Shown here piece after piece: positions 46,995 to 54,841 of a DNA stretch of 64,000 nucleotides. The notes below the pieces were generated by a model. It saw nothing but the letters and a program-made list of their open reading frames with translations, was not told where the DNA came from and made no database searches. The position numbers were made by a program, and so were the translations under genes. The DNA is from Chitinophagaceae bacterium 26-R-25 (GTDB taxonomy: Bacteria > Bacteroidota > Bacteroidia > Chitinophagales > Chitinophagaceae). Each line of letters opens with the position of its first letter. Within the stretch, counting starts at the first letter, position 1. The DNA is taken from contig JARWSJ010000003.1 in assembly GCA_029906195.1 (NCBI GenBank), forward strand, positions 310,001 through 374,000, given 5' to 3'.

Positions 46995-48299
46995 ATGCTT
47001 AAGCAAACTATTGCATTGTTGGTAGTGGTTATTGCTGCGTGCATTTTTATAACCTGCAAGCAGGCAAACGGACATCACACAGAGAGCCATGTACTCGTTT
47101 CAAAATATGCAAGACCATTAACCAATGTTCATTTCGATTATTCAGCAGAAAGACTACAACGTGGAAAATACCTGGTGAACGGAGTACTAAGATGTTTTCA
47201 TTGCCATGCCGAAGCCGATACAACAAAAGCCGGCTGGCCACCAATGCCAGACAGGCTAGGCAGCGGCCGGCTCCTTTTTAAAACCGACAGCACCCATCTC
47301 TATGCCCCCAACATTTCACCCGATAAAGAAACCGGCGCAGGCAACTGGACAGACGACATGTTTGCAAGAGCTTTAAGAAATGGCATTGGTCATGATGGCC
47401 GCGCACTTACTGCAATGCCGTGGTGGATATACACAGATATGTCTGATGAAGATCTCGCCTCTGTTGTTGTGTACCTGCGCTCCATTCCGGCCATAAAAAA
47501 TACAATACCACCGCGTTTGTTGTCCGTGCAAGAAGAAAAGGCATTGCAAAATGACCCGCGCGATACGAAAGTAAAATCAGTACCTCAACCCGACACTTCA
47601 ACAGTACTTGCAAGGGGCCGCTACCTCGTTACCATTGGTGAATGCGAAGGTTGCCATACGGCATGGTACAAACGCAATCCCGGTTTTTTTGGAGGTGGAA
47701 ATGTTATCGCTAATGATGATACTGATTCCGTAATTGTAAGCGCAAATATTTCTCCCGATTTAACTGGCATCGGCGCCTGGAATAATGAAACATTTATACG
47801 GATAATGAGAAAGGGAAAAGGCGGTATACTTCATCATTCGATGCCGTGGCGCGAGTTTGGCAATATTTCTGACGCCGACCTTAAAGCAATTCTGGCCGCG
47901 TTGAAAACATTAACACCAGTAGAGCATCGCATAGCAAATGGACTGAAGCCAACCCTTTGCCCAATATGTGGAGAAAGGCACGGCTATGGCGATCAGAACA
48001 AAAGAAAGCCGCTTGTTCCCGTTGCTTTCAATACAAGTCTCTATCCCCGCTATGCAGGTAGCTACGGCGATCCAAAACACGACGCGACAATGATCATTTC
48101 CGCAAAAGACAAAAAGCTATGGATCAGCGTTAAAGAACTTGAAGGATCTCCCGCCATGGAATTAATCCCCATAGCTGATGATAAATTTAAAGCAGACTCA
48201 TTTCCTTCTGCGGTAAAGTTTGTAAAAAACAATGCCGGCAAAGCCACCGCATTAATAATGTATGATCTTACGACTGATACGCTTTTGAGAGCAGATTAG
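46995..48299 (+). CDS. Diheme c-type cytochrome lipoprotein
   Basis: A 434-residue predicted exported electron carrier. The N-terminus MLKQTIALLVVVIAACIFITC has a lipobox-like ITC (Cys21). Two heme c sites are visible: CFHCHAEAD near 75 and CEGCHTAW near 220, each in a cytochrome-c-type domain with the closing helix (LASVVVYLRSIP, LKAILAALKTL). A third Cys pair CPICGERHG near 320 lacks the CxxCH pattern. The C-terminal 110 residues are a separate beta-rich domain with no heme. The likely role is periplasmic electron transfer to an unseen dehydrogenase or oxidase; no partner gene is adjacent. Confidence 0.82.
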   Translation: MLKQTIALLVVVIAACIFITCKQANGHHTESHVLVSKYARPLTNVHFDYSAERLQRGKYLVNGVLRCFHCHAEADTTKAGWPPMPDRLGSGRLLFKTDSTHLYAPNISPDKETGAGNWTDDMFARALRNGIGHDGRALTAMPWWIYTDMSDEDLASVVVYLRSIPAIKNTIPPRLLSVQEEKALQNDPRDTKVKSVPQPDTSTVLARGRYLVTIGECEGCHTAWYKRNPGFFGGGNVIANDDTDSVIVSANISPDLTGIGAWNNETFIRIMRKGKGGILHHSMPWREFGNISDADLKAILAALKTLTPVEHRIANGLKPTLCPICGERHGYGDQNKRKPLVPVAFNTSLYPRYAGSYGDPKHDATMIISAKDKKLWISVKELEGSPAMELIPIADDKFKADSFPSAVKFVKNNAGKATALIMYDLTTDTLLRAD

Positions 48300-48532
48300 T
48301 GAGCTGTTTTGGCTGTTCCGCAGCGCATTTCGTTCAGCATGGAATTGTTAAACCTTTTTAGAATTTGGCAATGCTACCCGAACAGTAGTTAAAAGAGGTG
48401 TAAAATCTTCGCCGCTTCCACACCCCTCTCATTCTTATGACGTAGCTCATAAAACTTCTCCACAGTTACTCGTTAATTCGCGCCCTAGTCGATGATTGCC
48501 ATTCAAATATTCAATTTCCTAATCTTTTAGTT

Positions 48533-50338
48533 ATGACTGATAAGAATCAGATGCACACATTTCACATTCCCGTAATGGGCTTGGCGTTTACCATCGATAG
48601 TCCGATAAAAGTGGCTGCGCTTGGTATTTCATCTGTGGTGTCTATTGTAGACGATGAGTTGATCGAAAAAATGCGTGCTTTCTATAGCCAAAAATTCGCG
48701 CTGCCTTACAATGAGATCACAAAGAAAATAAAAGATTACAGGGCAAGCAGAGTAACCGCGTATCTCAACATGATGGATGAGATTGTGACGAACAAATTCA
48801 ATGCATTTAAATCGGAGATCATCAACAGCAAAGCAGAATTGGAAAAATACATTTCCACACTGCCCAATGCTTCCGAGTTTAAAAAGAATATTCAACGCTT
48901 TATAGACGAAGGAACCGAAAGCATAAAAAACTATATCGAAGAAAATATTTGTCCCGGTAAGATCGACGTAAACATCATGACCAAGCTGGATAGGGACAAC
49001 TTTGAAAAAGAGGAGCAGTTGCCAATCATGTACAACGATGCTCATGCCGCGCTGCGAGGATTTGCCAATAGCACGCTCAATTCATCATTAGTGCTTTCTG
49101 CAGGCATGAATCCGCGCTTGTACAGCTACATGGAAAATTTCACAGACTTCTACCCTGATGCAAACGGGCAATTGAAAAAGAAGATCATCATAAAAGTAAG
49201 TGACTACAGGTCGGCAATGGTTCAGGGTAGCTTTTTAGCGAAAAAAGGTATCTGGGTTTCTGAGTTTCGCATAGAGTCTGGCCTTAATTGCGGAGGACAC
49301 GCATTTGCAACAGATGGCTTTTTAATGGGGCCAGTGTTGGAAGAATTTAAAGAGAAGAAATCGCAGTTGGGACAAACCATGCACGAACTGATCCTGAAAG
49401 CATGGAACGACAAAAATGTCGCGGTTCCGGCTACTCCGTTAAGCATAAAAATCACGGCGCAGGGCGGGGTGGGTACCGCAGAAGAGCACAGCTTTTTATT
49501 GGATCATTATCAACTGGATTCTGTTGGTTGGGGATCGCCTTTTCTGTTGGTGCCCGAAGCAACTACAGTAGATGCCTCCACCAGGAAGTTGTTGGCAAAA
49601 GCAAAAGAAGAAGATTTTTACCTCAGTAATATTTCTCCGCTTGGTGTGCCGTTTAACACTGTAAAAGGCACCAGCAATGATCATTGGAAACAAGTAAGGA
49701 TAAATGCGCAGATAGCCGGTAGTTCTTGTCCAAAAAAACATTTAGCCCTTAGCAAAGAGTATGACAATCAAGGTGTTTGTACAGCATCAAAAAAATACCA
49801 GGACATAAAATTGACAGAGCTCAATGCCGTGAGTGCAGATATTTCTGCAAGGGAATACGAAGAAAGAAAAGCTGCAATTACAGAGAAATCTTGCCTGTGT
49901 GTAGGCCTTGCTAATTCGGCTTTCATCGAAAATGATGTGCAGATAAAAGGGCAGCAACAAGGCGTAGTCATTTGTCCCGGCCCAAATCTCGCCTATTTCG
50001 ACAAAGAAGTTTCTTTGAGTTCGATGACGAAACATATTTATGGCAACGAAAATATTTTGCCCAATGCAAATAGGCCACATATGTTTTTGAAAGAATTGAA
50101 GATGTACATTGATAACCTGAAAAAAGAAATGACATCGTCGCTAAAGAGCGTTACAGAATTGCAGATCAAGAAGTGGAGAACTTATAAAACCAACCTAGAA
50201 GCTGGAATTGCTTATTACGAAAATTTGTTTACAACCTCAGTGCATTTTGCCACGGATAAGAAAAAGCTATTAGTGCAACTGGAAGAGAATAAAGCGCTGT
50301 TAGAAGAAATAGAAACCAGAGTCGCGGTACCGGCATGA
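48533..50338 (+). CDS. Uncharacterised protein with TIM-barrel (nitronate monooxygenase-like) features
   Basis: A 601-residue cytoplasmic protein with no signal peptide. The N-terminal segment HIPVMGLAFTIDSPIKVAALGISSVVSIVDD resembles the first barrel strand of FMN-dependent enzymes of the nitronate monooxygenase/FabK type. ESGLNCGGHAFATDG and ITAQGGVGTAEE followed by LDSVGWGSPFLLVPEAT resemble the FMN phosphate-binding GG loop and closing strands. A Cys-rich region follows (SSCPKKH, GVCTASKKY, KSCLCVGLANS, VVICPGPN), which might bind a metal cluster. The last 80 residues are a coiled coil. Enzyme class and substrate are inferred only from these motifs; it is monocistronic. Confidence 0.55.
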   Translation: MTDKNQMHTFHIPVMGLAFTIDSPIKVAALGISSVVSIVDDELIEKMRAFYSQKFALPYNEITKKIKDYRASRVTAYLNMMDEIVTNKFNAFKSEIINSKAELEKYISTLPNASEFKKNIQRFIDEGTESIKNYIEENICPGKIDVNIMTKLDRDNFEKEEQLPIMYNDAHAALRGFANSTLNSSLVLSAGMNPRLYSYMENFTDFYPDANGQLKKKIIIKVSDYRSAMVQGSFLAKKGIWVSEFRIESGLNCGGHAFATDGFLMGPVLEEFKEKKSQLGQTMHELILKAWNDKNVAVPATPLSIKITAQGGVGTAEEHSFLLDHYQLDSVGWGSPFLLVPEATTVDASTRKLLAKAKEEDFYLSNISPLGVPFNTVKGTSNDHWKQVRINAQIAGSSCPKKHLALSKEYDNQGVCTASKKYQDIKLTELNAVSADISAREYEERKAAITEKSCLCVGLANSAFIENDVQIKGQQQGVVICPGPNLAYFDKEVSLSSMTKHIYGNENILPNANRPHMFLKELKMYIDNLKKEMTSSLKSVTELQIKKWRTYKTNLEAGIAYYENLFTTSVHFATDKKKLLVQLEENKALLEEIETRVAVPA

Positions 50339-50374
50339 TGAGATAACGAACCGTTTGAGGCACTAGGAATCAAC

Positions 50375-50463
50375 ACTAAGGCACTAAGAACACTAAGCCT
50401 CACTAAGAGAAGCCTAAATTTAAAGCTACCCTTAGTGAGGCTTAGTGTTCTTAGTGCCTTAGT
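50375..50463. repeat. Perfect 33-bp dyad of CACTAAG words
   Basis: Arms 50375-50407 and 50431-50463 are exact reverse complements across 33 bp. Each arm is four degenerate copies of the word CACTAAG. Loop 23 nt. It lies between convergent genes. Confidence 0.9.
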
Positions 50464-50486
50464 CGTAAATGTTCGGGAGTTGCACT

Positions 50487-50828
50487 TTACTTCGCCACCA
50501 AACACTCTCCCTCAAATTTCACCCCATCCCAGCCGTTCAACATAAACTGCCTGATGTTTTGGTGACCGGTGCCATTCAAGTGATTTAAAACAGACTGGTA
50601 GTGTTCTGCAAACAGGTACAATGTATCTTCTTTGCTAAGATTATTTAATTGCGCAAAAGCAAACACTTTCGCGCTGCCTTGATTTTGCGTTGCTTCATTA
50701 TGGGCATCCCCATTTTTAAAAGCAGTTGGAGTATGCTGGTAATAAGTTTCGACAAACTCAAGCACTTCTTTGAAGGAAACTTTATTGTCTTTTAAGTTTT
50801 TAATAAGGGTAGTCAATTGCTCTGTCAT
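50487..50828 (-). CDS. HopJ-family protein
   Basis: A 113-residue soluble helical protein of the HopJ type III effector family, named from a Pseudomonas protein but also widespread in bacteria without type III secretion. Visible family features are the N-terminal LIKNLKDNKVSFKEVLEF, the central YYQHTPTAFKNGD and GSAKVFAFAQL, and HQNIRQFMLNGWDGVKFEG. Here it is a housekeeping-like cytoplasmic protein of unknown activity; no type III secretion genes are in the window. Monocistronic, between two dyads. Confidence 0.8.
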   Translation of the reverse strand: MTEQLTTLIKNLKDNKVSFKEVLEFVETYYQHTPTAFKNGDAHNEATQNQGSAKVFAFAQLNNLSKEDTLYLFAEHYQSVLNHLNGTGHQNIRQFMLNGWDGVKFEGECLVAK

Positions 50829-50875
50829 TCTATGATTTTATGTAGTTAAATTGGCTTGCAAGCTAGGTAAATAAA

Positions 50876-50951
50876 AAGTCAAAATTAGAAAGTCAAAAGG
50901 TTGAACATGCAGACACTTTTTGACTTTTTAATTTTGACTTTTTGCTTTTTT
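50876..50951. repeat. Dyad of AAAAAGTCAAAA / TTTTGACTTTTT words
   Basis: The left arm (AAAAAGTCAAAATTAG) and the right arm (TTAATTTTGACTTTTTGC) pair over about 20 positions. It sits just downstream of the SRPBCC gene stop and ends in a T-rich stretch. Confidence 0.65.
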
Positions 50952-50953
50952 AG

Positions 50954-51451
50954 TCAGGCTCGTTTCAATAAAGTTGTCAATAGATTTTCCAGGTTGGTCA
51001 TGCTTACAGAGAATCCTTCTTTAAAGCCCATTTCAATCATCTTCTCCATACGGGCAAGAGATTCATTATAAATAGTAATGTGAACGGTTGTCTTGCCGTT
51101 CTGTTCGCTAAAAGTGTAATCCCAATCGGAACCCGGCAATTCTGGATTTTCATCTTTATCCGAAAAGGCATTAAACATTTTGAAATTGGTTTTTGGGCTA
51201 ATTGAAGTGTATTTCTGAATTGCCCAACGCTCTTGTCCTTCTGGACTTACCATCGCATAAAATCTTCTTCCGCCAACCTTGAAGTCCATAGATTTTGTTT
51301 TGGACATAAAAGGTTTAGGCGCTACCCATTGGTCAAGGATTTCTGCTTTGGTAAATGCATCCCATACCAGCGATAGATCAGCATCAAATTCTCTCGTTAT
51401 AGATACCGTTTTTGCTGCTTTGTCAACGGTAAAATCAAATAGTAAGTTCAT
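50954..51451 (-). CDS. SRPBCC (AHSA1-type) domain protein
   Basis: A 165-residue protein of the AHSA1/START-like SRPBCC fold, which holds a hydrophobic cavity. Visible features are the first strand [20 protein letters not shown], the conserved [18 protein letters not shown], and [18 protein letters not shown]. Its ATG overlaps the ArsR stop (TGA/ATG in 4 bp), so the two are translationally coupled. Bacteroidota and Actinobacteria often pair an ArsR regulator with an AHSA1 protein as a two-gene sensory or detox unit. Ligand unknown. Confidence 0.88.
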   Translation of the reverse strand: MNLLFDFTVDKAAKTVSITREFDADLSLVWDAFTKAEILDQWVAPKPFMSKTKSMDFKVGGRRFYAMVSPEGQERWAIQKYTSISPKTNFKMFNAFSDKDENPELPGSDWDYTFSEQNGKTTVHITIYNESLARMEKMIEMGFKEGFSVSMTNLENLLTTLLKRA

Positions 51452-51768
51452 TTTTTCTTATTTTTTATGGTGAACAATACTTCATCGAGTTGTTTGAAAC
51501 TTTCTTCCATGATCTTCCGGAACTGATCGAGCCAGGTATCAATTTCTTTCATCTTGTCGATTTTAAGTTCATAGAAGATCTCCCGGCCTTCTTGCCTCGG
51601 AACCAGGAGGTCGCATTCGGATAGGATACGCAAATGTTTGGATATTGATTGTCTTCTAATGTCAAAATGCTCCGCAATGGCATTGGGGGTCATTGCCTGC
51701 ACAGCAACCAGAACGAGTATCGCTCGTCGGGTGGGGTCTGCAATTGCTTGAAAAATATCGCGTCTCAT
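51448..51768 (-). CDS. ArsR-family transcriptional repressor
   Basis: A 106-residue winged helix-turn-helix repressor. The fold runs [17 protein letters not shown], then the recognition helix [22 protein letters not shown], then the wing [14 protein letters not shown]. No Cys or His cluster of the ArsR/SmtB metal-binding type is visible, so the signal is probably not a thiophilic metal. It overlaps the downstream SRPBCC gene by 4 bp. A consensus promoter with an overlapping palindrome sits just upstream, pointing to autorepression. Confidence 0.92.
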   Translation of the reverse strand: MRRDIFQAIADPTRRAILVLVAVQAMTPNAIAEHFDIRRQSISKHLRILSECDLLVPRQEGREIFYELKIDKMKEIDTWLDQFRKIMEESFKQLDEVLFTIKNKKK

Positions 51769-51783
51769 GAATAATAATTATGA

Positions 51784-51828
51784 AGCCATTCGGTTGCAAA
51801 TATACGTGCAACCGTTCGGCTGCGCAAA
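51784..51828 (-). promoter_or_regulatory. ArsR promoter with overlapping operator palindrome
   Basis: On the - strand, TTTG (51828-51825), exactly 20 bp, then TATATTTG (51804-51797) match the Bacteroidota -33/-7 promoter. A palindrome CGGTTGCA / TGCAACCG (51791-51798, 51807-51814), with outer AGCC / GGCT (51784-51787, 51818-51821), covers the -7 element and spacer. Repressor binding there would block transcription. Confidence 0.75.
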
Positions 51829-51988
51829 TTTTTTTTTCTTCGCCGCCAAGAGAAAAATAAAAAAGCCCTTGAAAAGCTAAAAAGGGGGATATAAATCGAT
51901 TGAGATTGAAAAGTTGGTTGGTATAAACATCAATACCATCACAAAAATTAAAAAACCGGGTGTAAAGGAGAATTGCTAAAGGGCAGTT

Positions 51989-52309
51989 TTATACTTCCAG
52001 AATTTCTCCGAAACCCAATGTCCTTGCAGCTTCATTCATAAACCATTTTTGTCCAACCTTAATATACTTTTCAACTTGCGGCATTTTTAAAAATCTTACC
52101 ATCACAATTTTAGTCTCACCTGGTTTTATTAATTCTTGGTCATCAAATTGTATGTCGCCAATGAAAGTTTTTAAGTCTCTTAAATCATCAGGAAGTTCAA
52201 ATACATGGTTAGGTCTATAACCCGATTTGAAGCCGTGTTGTCTACCACCTTCTGCTGTCGTCTTCATTGTAATTTTTGCTTTCACAATTATCAAGTCGTC
52301 TGTCAGCAT
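51989..52309 (-). CDS. Small EF-Tu-domain-like protein
   Basis: A 106-residue stand-alone protein that resembles the last beta-barrel domain of elongation factor Tu. DLIIVKAKITMKTTAEGGRQ and HGFKSGYRPNHVFEL match the EF-Tu segment with EEGGRH and GYRPQF. Downstream, IKPGETKIVMVRF and NEAARTLGFGEILEV match the EF-Tu MPGD and REGGRTVGAGVV regions. No GTPase domain is present. Related small proteins occur in polymorphic-toxin and immunity settings, so an immunity or decoy role is conceivable; this is inference. The DUF7660 gene starts 12 bp upstream, so they are an operon. Confidence 0.7.
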   Translation of the reverse strand: MLTDDLIIVKAKITMKTTAEGGRQHGFKSGYRPNHVFELPDDLRDLKTFIGDIQFDDQELIKPGETKIVMVRFLKMPQVEKYIKVGQKWFMNEAARTLGFGEILEV

Positions 52310-52321
52310 ATCGTTATTATT

Positions 52322-52579
52322 TCACTCGTAGATTGTCGCACCTTTAAAAATGTCAGCGAAGGTTTGCCAACTAGGTTGGTCAGCATTTACATCTTGGTTC
52401 ATATTGTCATAATAGCCTTGAATATCCTCTGCATAAGAGCTTAAGGATTCTAAAAAGTCAGGTAAAGTTTTGTTTTCCCAACTGTCGGGATTATTCAAAA
52501 AGTCTTGACGCAACAAGTCCAGAAACTTAATAAAACTTTGTCTGTCCGTTACTTTAAAATTACTGAGTGTGTCGTCCAT
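52322..52579 (-). CDS. DUF7660-like small protein
   Basis: An 85-residue acidic soluble protein. It fits the DUF7660 pattern: SFIKFLDLLRQDFLNNPDSWENKTLPDFLESL near the start and SWQTFADIFKGATIYE at the C-terminus. Members are usually single-domain proteins of unknown role found near toxin-immunity loci. The stop lies 12 bp before the EF-Tu-like gene. Upstream it abuts an intergenic repeat (copy 1 at 52599-52743). Confidence 0.7.
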   Translation of the reverse strand: MDDTLSNFKVTDRQSFIKFLDLLRQDFLNNPDSWENKTLPDFLESLSSYAEDIQGYYDNMNQDVNADQPSWQTFADIFKGATIYE

Positions 52580-52598
52580 AAAAACTGGCTACAACTCA

Positions 52599-52743
52599 TA
52601 AATATACGCATGTTTCTAATCCTTTAATACTTGCGGAAATATTTTTTAAACGTTGATATCCAAAATATTTCTATTTACGCAAGTGAGAATTATATAAGGC
52701 GAGTTTCGCAAATACAATTTTGATTAATCCAGTTTCAAGTCGT
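52599..52743. repeat. Intergenic repeat family, copy 1
   Basis: Aligns with copy 2 (54889-55009) over about 118 bp, including CATGTTTCTAATCC, TTGCGGAAATATTTTTTAAA and GAGTTTCGCAAATACAA. The last 65 bp also match copy 3 (62756-62822). A translated reading of copies 1-3 on the - strand is shared (FAKLxLYNSHxR), but stops differ, so this is not a gene. Confidence 0.8.
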
Positions 52744-52846
52744 ATAAACGACTTCTGCAATTGTTAAATAAAGTCAATATATAACTATTATGACTATGCG
52801 AAAATGTCCAGCAAGTAAATAAAGAATGTGTCGGAGATTAAAAATG

Positions 52847-52877
52847 AAAAAAGGGTTTCAATTAATGAAACCCTTTT
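52847..52877 (-). terminator. Terminator of the original tRNA-Asn gene
   Basis: On the - strand an 8-bp stem GGGTTTCA / TGAAACCC, extended by AAAA/TTTT pairs, is followed by TTTTTTC. It sits directly after the tRNA 3' end. Confidence 0.8.
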
Positions 52878-52885
52878 CTTTTTCT

Positions 52886-52930
52886 GCTCCCCCTGTTGGA
52901 CTTGAACCAACGACCCTCTGATTAACAGTC
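52886..52930 (-). tRNA. 3' half of tRNA-Asn (GUU), likely att site of the island
   Basis: On the - strand the sequence from GACTGTTAATCAGAGG through the T-arm GTTGG-TTCAAGT-CCAAC to the acceptor end GGGGGAGC is an intact tRNA-Asn 3' half with the GUU anticodon. The 5' half is absent: sequence to the right (TTCGAC then AAAATT) no longer pairs as a D-arm or acceptor. The crossover point lies in the anticodon stem. This is the usual attachment site pattern of tyrosine integrases. The intact tRNA should be at the far end, outside the window. Confidence 0.8.
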
Positions 52931-53125
52931 GAATTTTTGCCTTCAGCTAACTTTATTCAATCTGCTTTATCTTAACCTAAGAAGTTGTTTATCAGCATAT
53001 TAATAACAAATTAATTATTTCGCTAAACTTAACTTAGGGGTGTTTAACCTAGTCTTTGATTGCAAATTTGATTGCAAATTATCTAAAAGTGGAGAATGAT
53101 TCGAGAAAAAAGAAAAGAAATAATT

Positions 53126-54460
53126 ATGTCAGTTACAATTGCCACAGTCCTTGATACAAGAAGGATAAAAGAAAACAATAAGTATCCTGTAAAATTGCGT
53201 TTAAATTTTGCAAGAACAACCAATTACTACCAGACCATTTTTGATCTGAGTCAGGAGGACTACAATAAACTTTCCGCGCCTCATATTTCCTCCGAACTTC
53301 AAGCTATTAAAAATAAGATTAAGAAAATTGAGCATGAAGCTGAGGCTGTTGTTAGCAAATTAGAATCTTTTAGTTTCAGTGAGTTTGAATCAAAATTTAT
53401 TGCCTCCAATAAATTGTTTCGACAAAGAAAACGAAAACAAATATTCGTGCATCCTCAAACGGACGATTTTGATTTTTCACCGTATCATAAAAAATTTTCA
53501 ATATTACAAGAGACAATAAAGGAGTCTGGATCAATTGCATGGTCATTTAGGAAATATGTACAGAAGTTGATAAAGGAAGGTAGAATAAGCACCGCTGTTA
53601 GTTATCATTGTAGTTATGTATCGCTAAAAAAATTCAGAGGTGATATTAAATTTATCTCTATCACCACTTCTTACCTGGTTGCATACGAGCAGGAACTAAA
53701 AACACAAGGTATTTCAAGAAGTACCATAGGGATTTATTTAAGATCATTGAGAGCTGTCTATAATGAAGCAGTTGAAGATGGCTTTGCTAAAAAGGATAAA
53801 TCCTATCCTTTTGGAAGAAGAAAATACCAAATACCTACTGCTCGTAAAGTAAAGAAGGCTCTCGATTTAAAGGACGTTGAAATGATTTACTATTATGACG
53901 AAAGCAGGTTAAGCGAATTTGAGCAGAGGTCAAAAGCTTATTGGCTTTTCAGCTATTTTGGCAATGGAATGAACATAAAGGATATAGCTTGTTTAAAATA
54001 TCAAAATGTTCATGACGATTATTTAATTTTTGAACGTGCCAAAACAGAGCGTTCTCTTCGCGAAGATCCTAAGCCAATAACAATATTTCTTAATGAGGAT
54101 ATGAAATATATTATTAGTCGTTGGGGTAATAAGCCTGTTTTTCCCAATGAGTACATATTTCCAATACTTCATCATGGAATTACACCTTTGCGTCAATATA
54201 CCCTTATCCAAAACCTTGTTGGGGTTATAAATGATTGTATGCAGCGCATTCTCGCCGATTTAAACATTGATAAGAAAGCAACCACCTATGTAGCTCGGCA
54301 CACATTTTCTACGATACTAAAAAGAGCAGGTGCGAGTACGGAACAGATTCAAGAAGCTCTTGGGCACACAAACATAAGAACAACTGAAAGTTATCTTGAT
54401 TGCTTCGCTAACGACACGAAAAAACTCCTATCAAGTAAATTGTCGGCATTTAAAAAATAA
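53126..54460 (+). CDS. Tyrosine site-specific integrase
   Basis: A 444-residue tyrosine recombinase of the Bacteroidota integrase type, with an N-terminal arm-binding domain (about 1-110, MSVTIATVLDTRRIKENNKYPVKL), a SAM-like core-binding domain (about 140-240) and a catalytic domain (about 265-444). The catalytic set includes the HxxR region TTYVARHTFSTILKRAG and the nucleophile Tyr in LGHTNIRTTESYLDCF. The first catalytic Arg position is FGNGMNIKDIACLK, where many relatives have an Arg; the actual Arg may lie nearby. ATG 53126 gives the family-standard start; an in-frame ATG at 53096 is possible. It sits 165 bp from a tRNA-Asn fragment, so it probably integrated the island. Confidence 0.9.
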   Translation: MSVTIATVLDTRRIKENNKYPVKLRLNFARTTNYYQTIFDLSQEDYNKLSAPHISSELQAIKNKIKKIEHEAEAVVSKLESFSFSEFESKFIASNKLFRQRKRKQIFVHPQTDDFDFSPYHKKFSILQETIKESGSIAWSFRKYVQKLIKEGRISTAVSYHCSYVSLKKFRGDIKFISITTSYLVAYEQELKTQGISRSTIGIYLRSLRAVYNEAVEDGFAKKDKSYPFGRRKYQIPTARKVKKALDLKDVEMIYYYDESRLSEFEQRSKAYWLFSYFGNGMNIKDIACLKYQNVHDDYLIFERAKTERSLREDPKPITIFLNEDMKYIISRWGNKPVFPNEYIFPILHHGITPLRQYTLIQNLVGVINDCMQRILADLNIDKKATTYVARHTFSTILKRAGASTEQIQEALGHTNIRTTESYLDCFANDTKKLLSSKLSAFKK

Positions 54461-54586
54461 TGATAAACAATTGAAAAAAAATGGCTGCCATCCCTCTGCC
54501 CGACCTGCTGCCTTGGCTTTCAAATCTGGCGATTGCTGTTCCGTCCCACCACCGTATTGCCAAACTTTTTGTTGCCTCAGTTTTCC
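54461..54586. other. Short intergenic stretch of unlike base composition
   Basis: 126 bp after the integrase. About 54478-54565 is richer in G+C and pyrimidine-rich (CCCTCTGCCCGACC), unlike the AT-rich neighbours. It may be a fragment of another element; no gene is supported. Confidence 0.3.
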
Positions 54587-54841
54587 TTAATTTGAAGAAA
54601 CATACAAACTATCAATAGCTGGACTTCCACTACCGTATGCAGAAATTAAAATTTTGTATTGTGATGATGGTTGACAGACAAATTCTTTTAATAAGCTATA
54701 TTTAGTATGGACAATGTCCCCAGAATTGAAAACCTCTCTATTTGTTGGGCTAATTATATCAATGTATGATCGCTCTTTAGAAAAGGAAGCCAATAATATG
54801 ATTAATATATTAGAGAAGATTATTTTGACCATCTTAGTCAT
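54587..54841 (-). CDS. Small predicted secreted protein
   Basis: An 84-residue reading frame. The N-terminus MTKMVKIIFSNILIILLASFS looks like a signal peptide; the rest includes an Ig-like start IDIISPTNREVFNSGDIVHT as in surface proteins with N-terminal beta domains. The protein stops early for such a domain, so it may be a truncated gene or a spurious frame. It lies between the integrase and repeat copy 2. Confidence 0.35.
   Translation of the reverse strand: MTKMVKIIFSNILIILLASFSKERSYIDIISPTNREVFNSGDIVHTKYSLLKEFVCQPSSQYKILISAYGSGSPAIDSLYVSSN

Larger units (their letters stand above)
52580..53095. other. Intergenic region with island boundary
   Basis: About 516 bp: intergenic repeat copy 1 (52599-52743), the terminator (52847-52877), the tRNA-Asn fragment (52886-52930), and then AT-rich sequence that holds the integrase promoter. 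Confidence 0.7.

Noticed and set aside
46995-48299. Third heme site in the cytochrome at CPICGERHG
   Set aside because: A CxxCH pattern is required for heme c attachment; here His does not follow the second Cys.
50487-50828. A type III secretion effector
   Set aside because: HopJ-family proteins are common in bacteria without type III secretion, and no such genes are here.
52886-52930. A complete tRNA gene
   Set aside because: Only the 3' half is present; the 5' acceptor and D-arm cannot be found in the adjacent sequence.
54481-54618. Short + strand frame MAAIPLPDLLPWLSNLA after the integrase
   Set aside because: No ribosome site and unusual composition; it more likely lies in a fragment of a non-coding element and overlaps the - strand ORF end.
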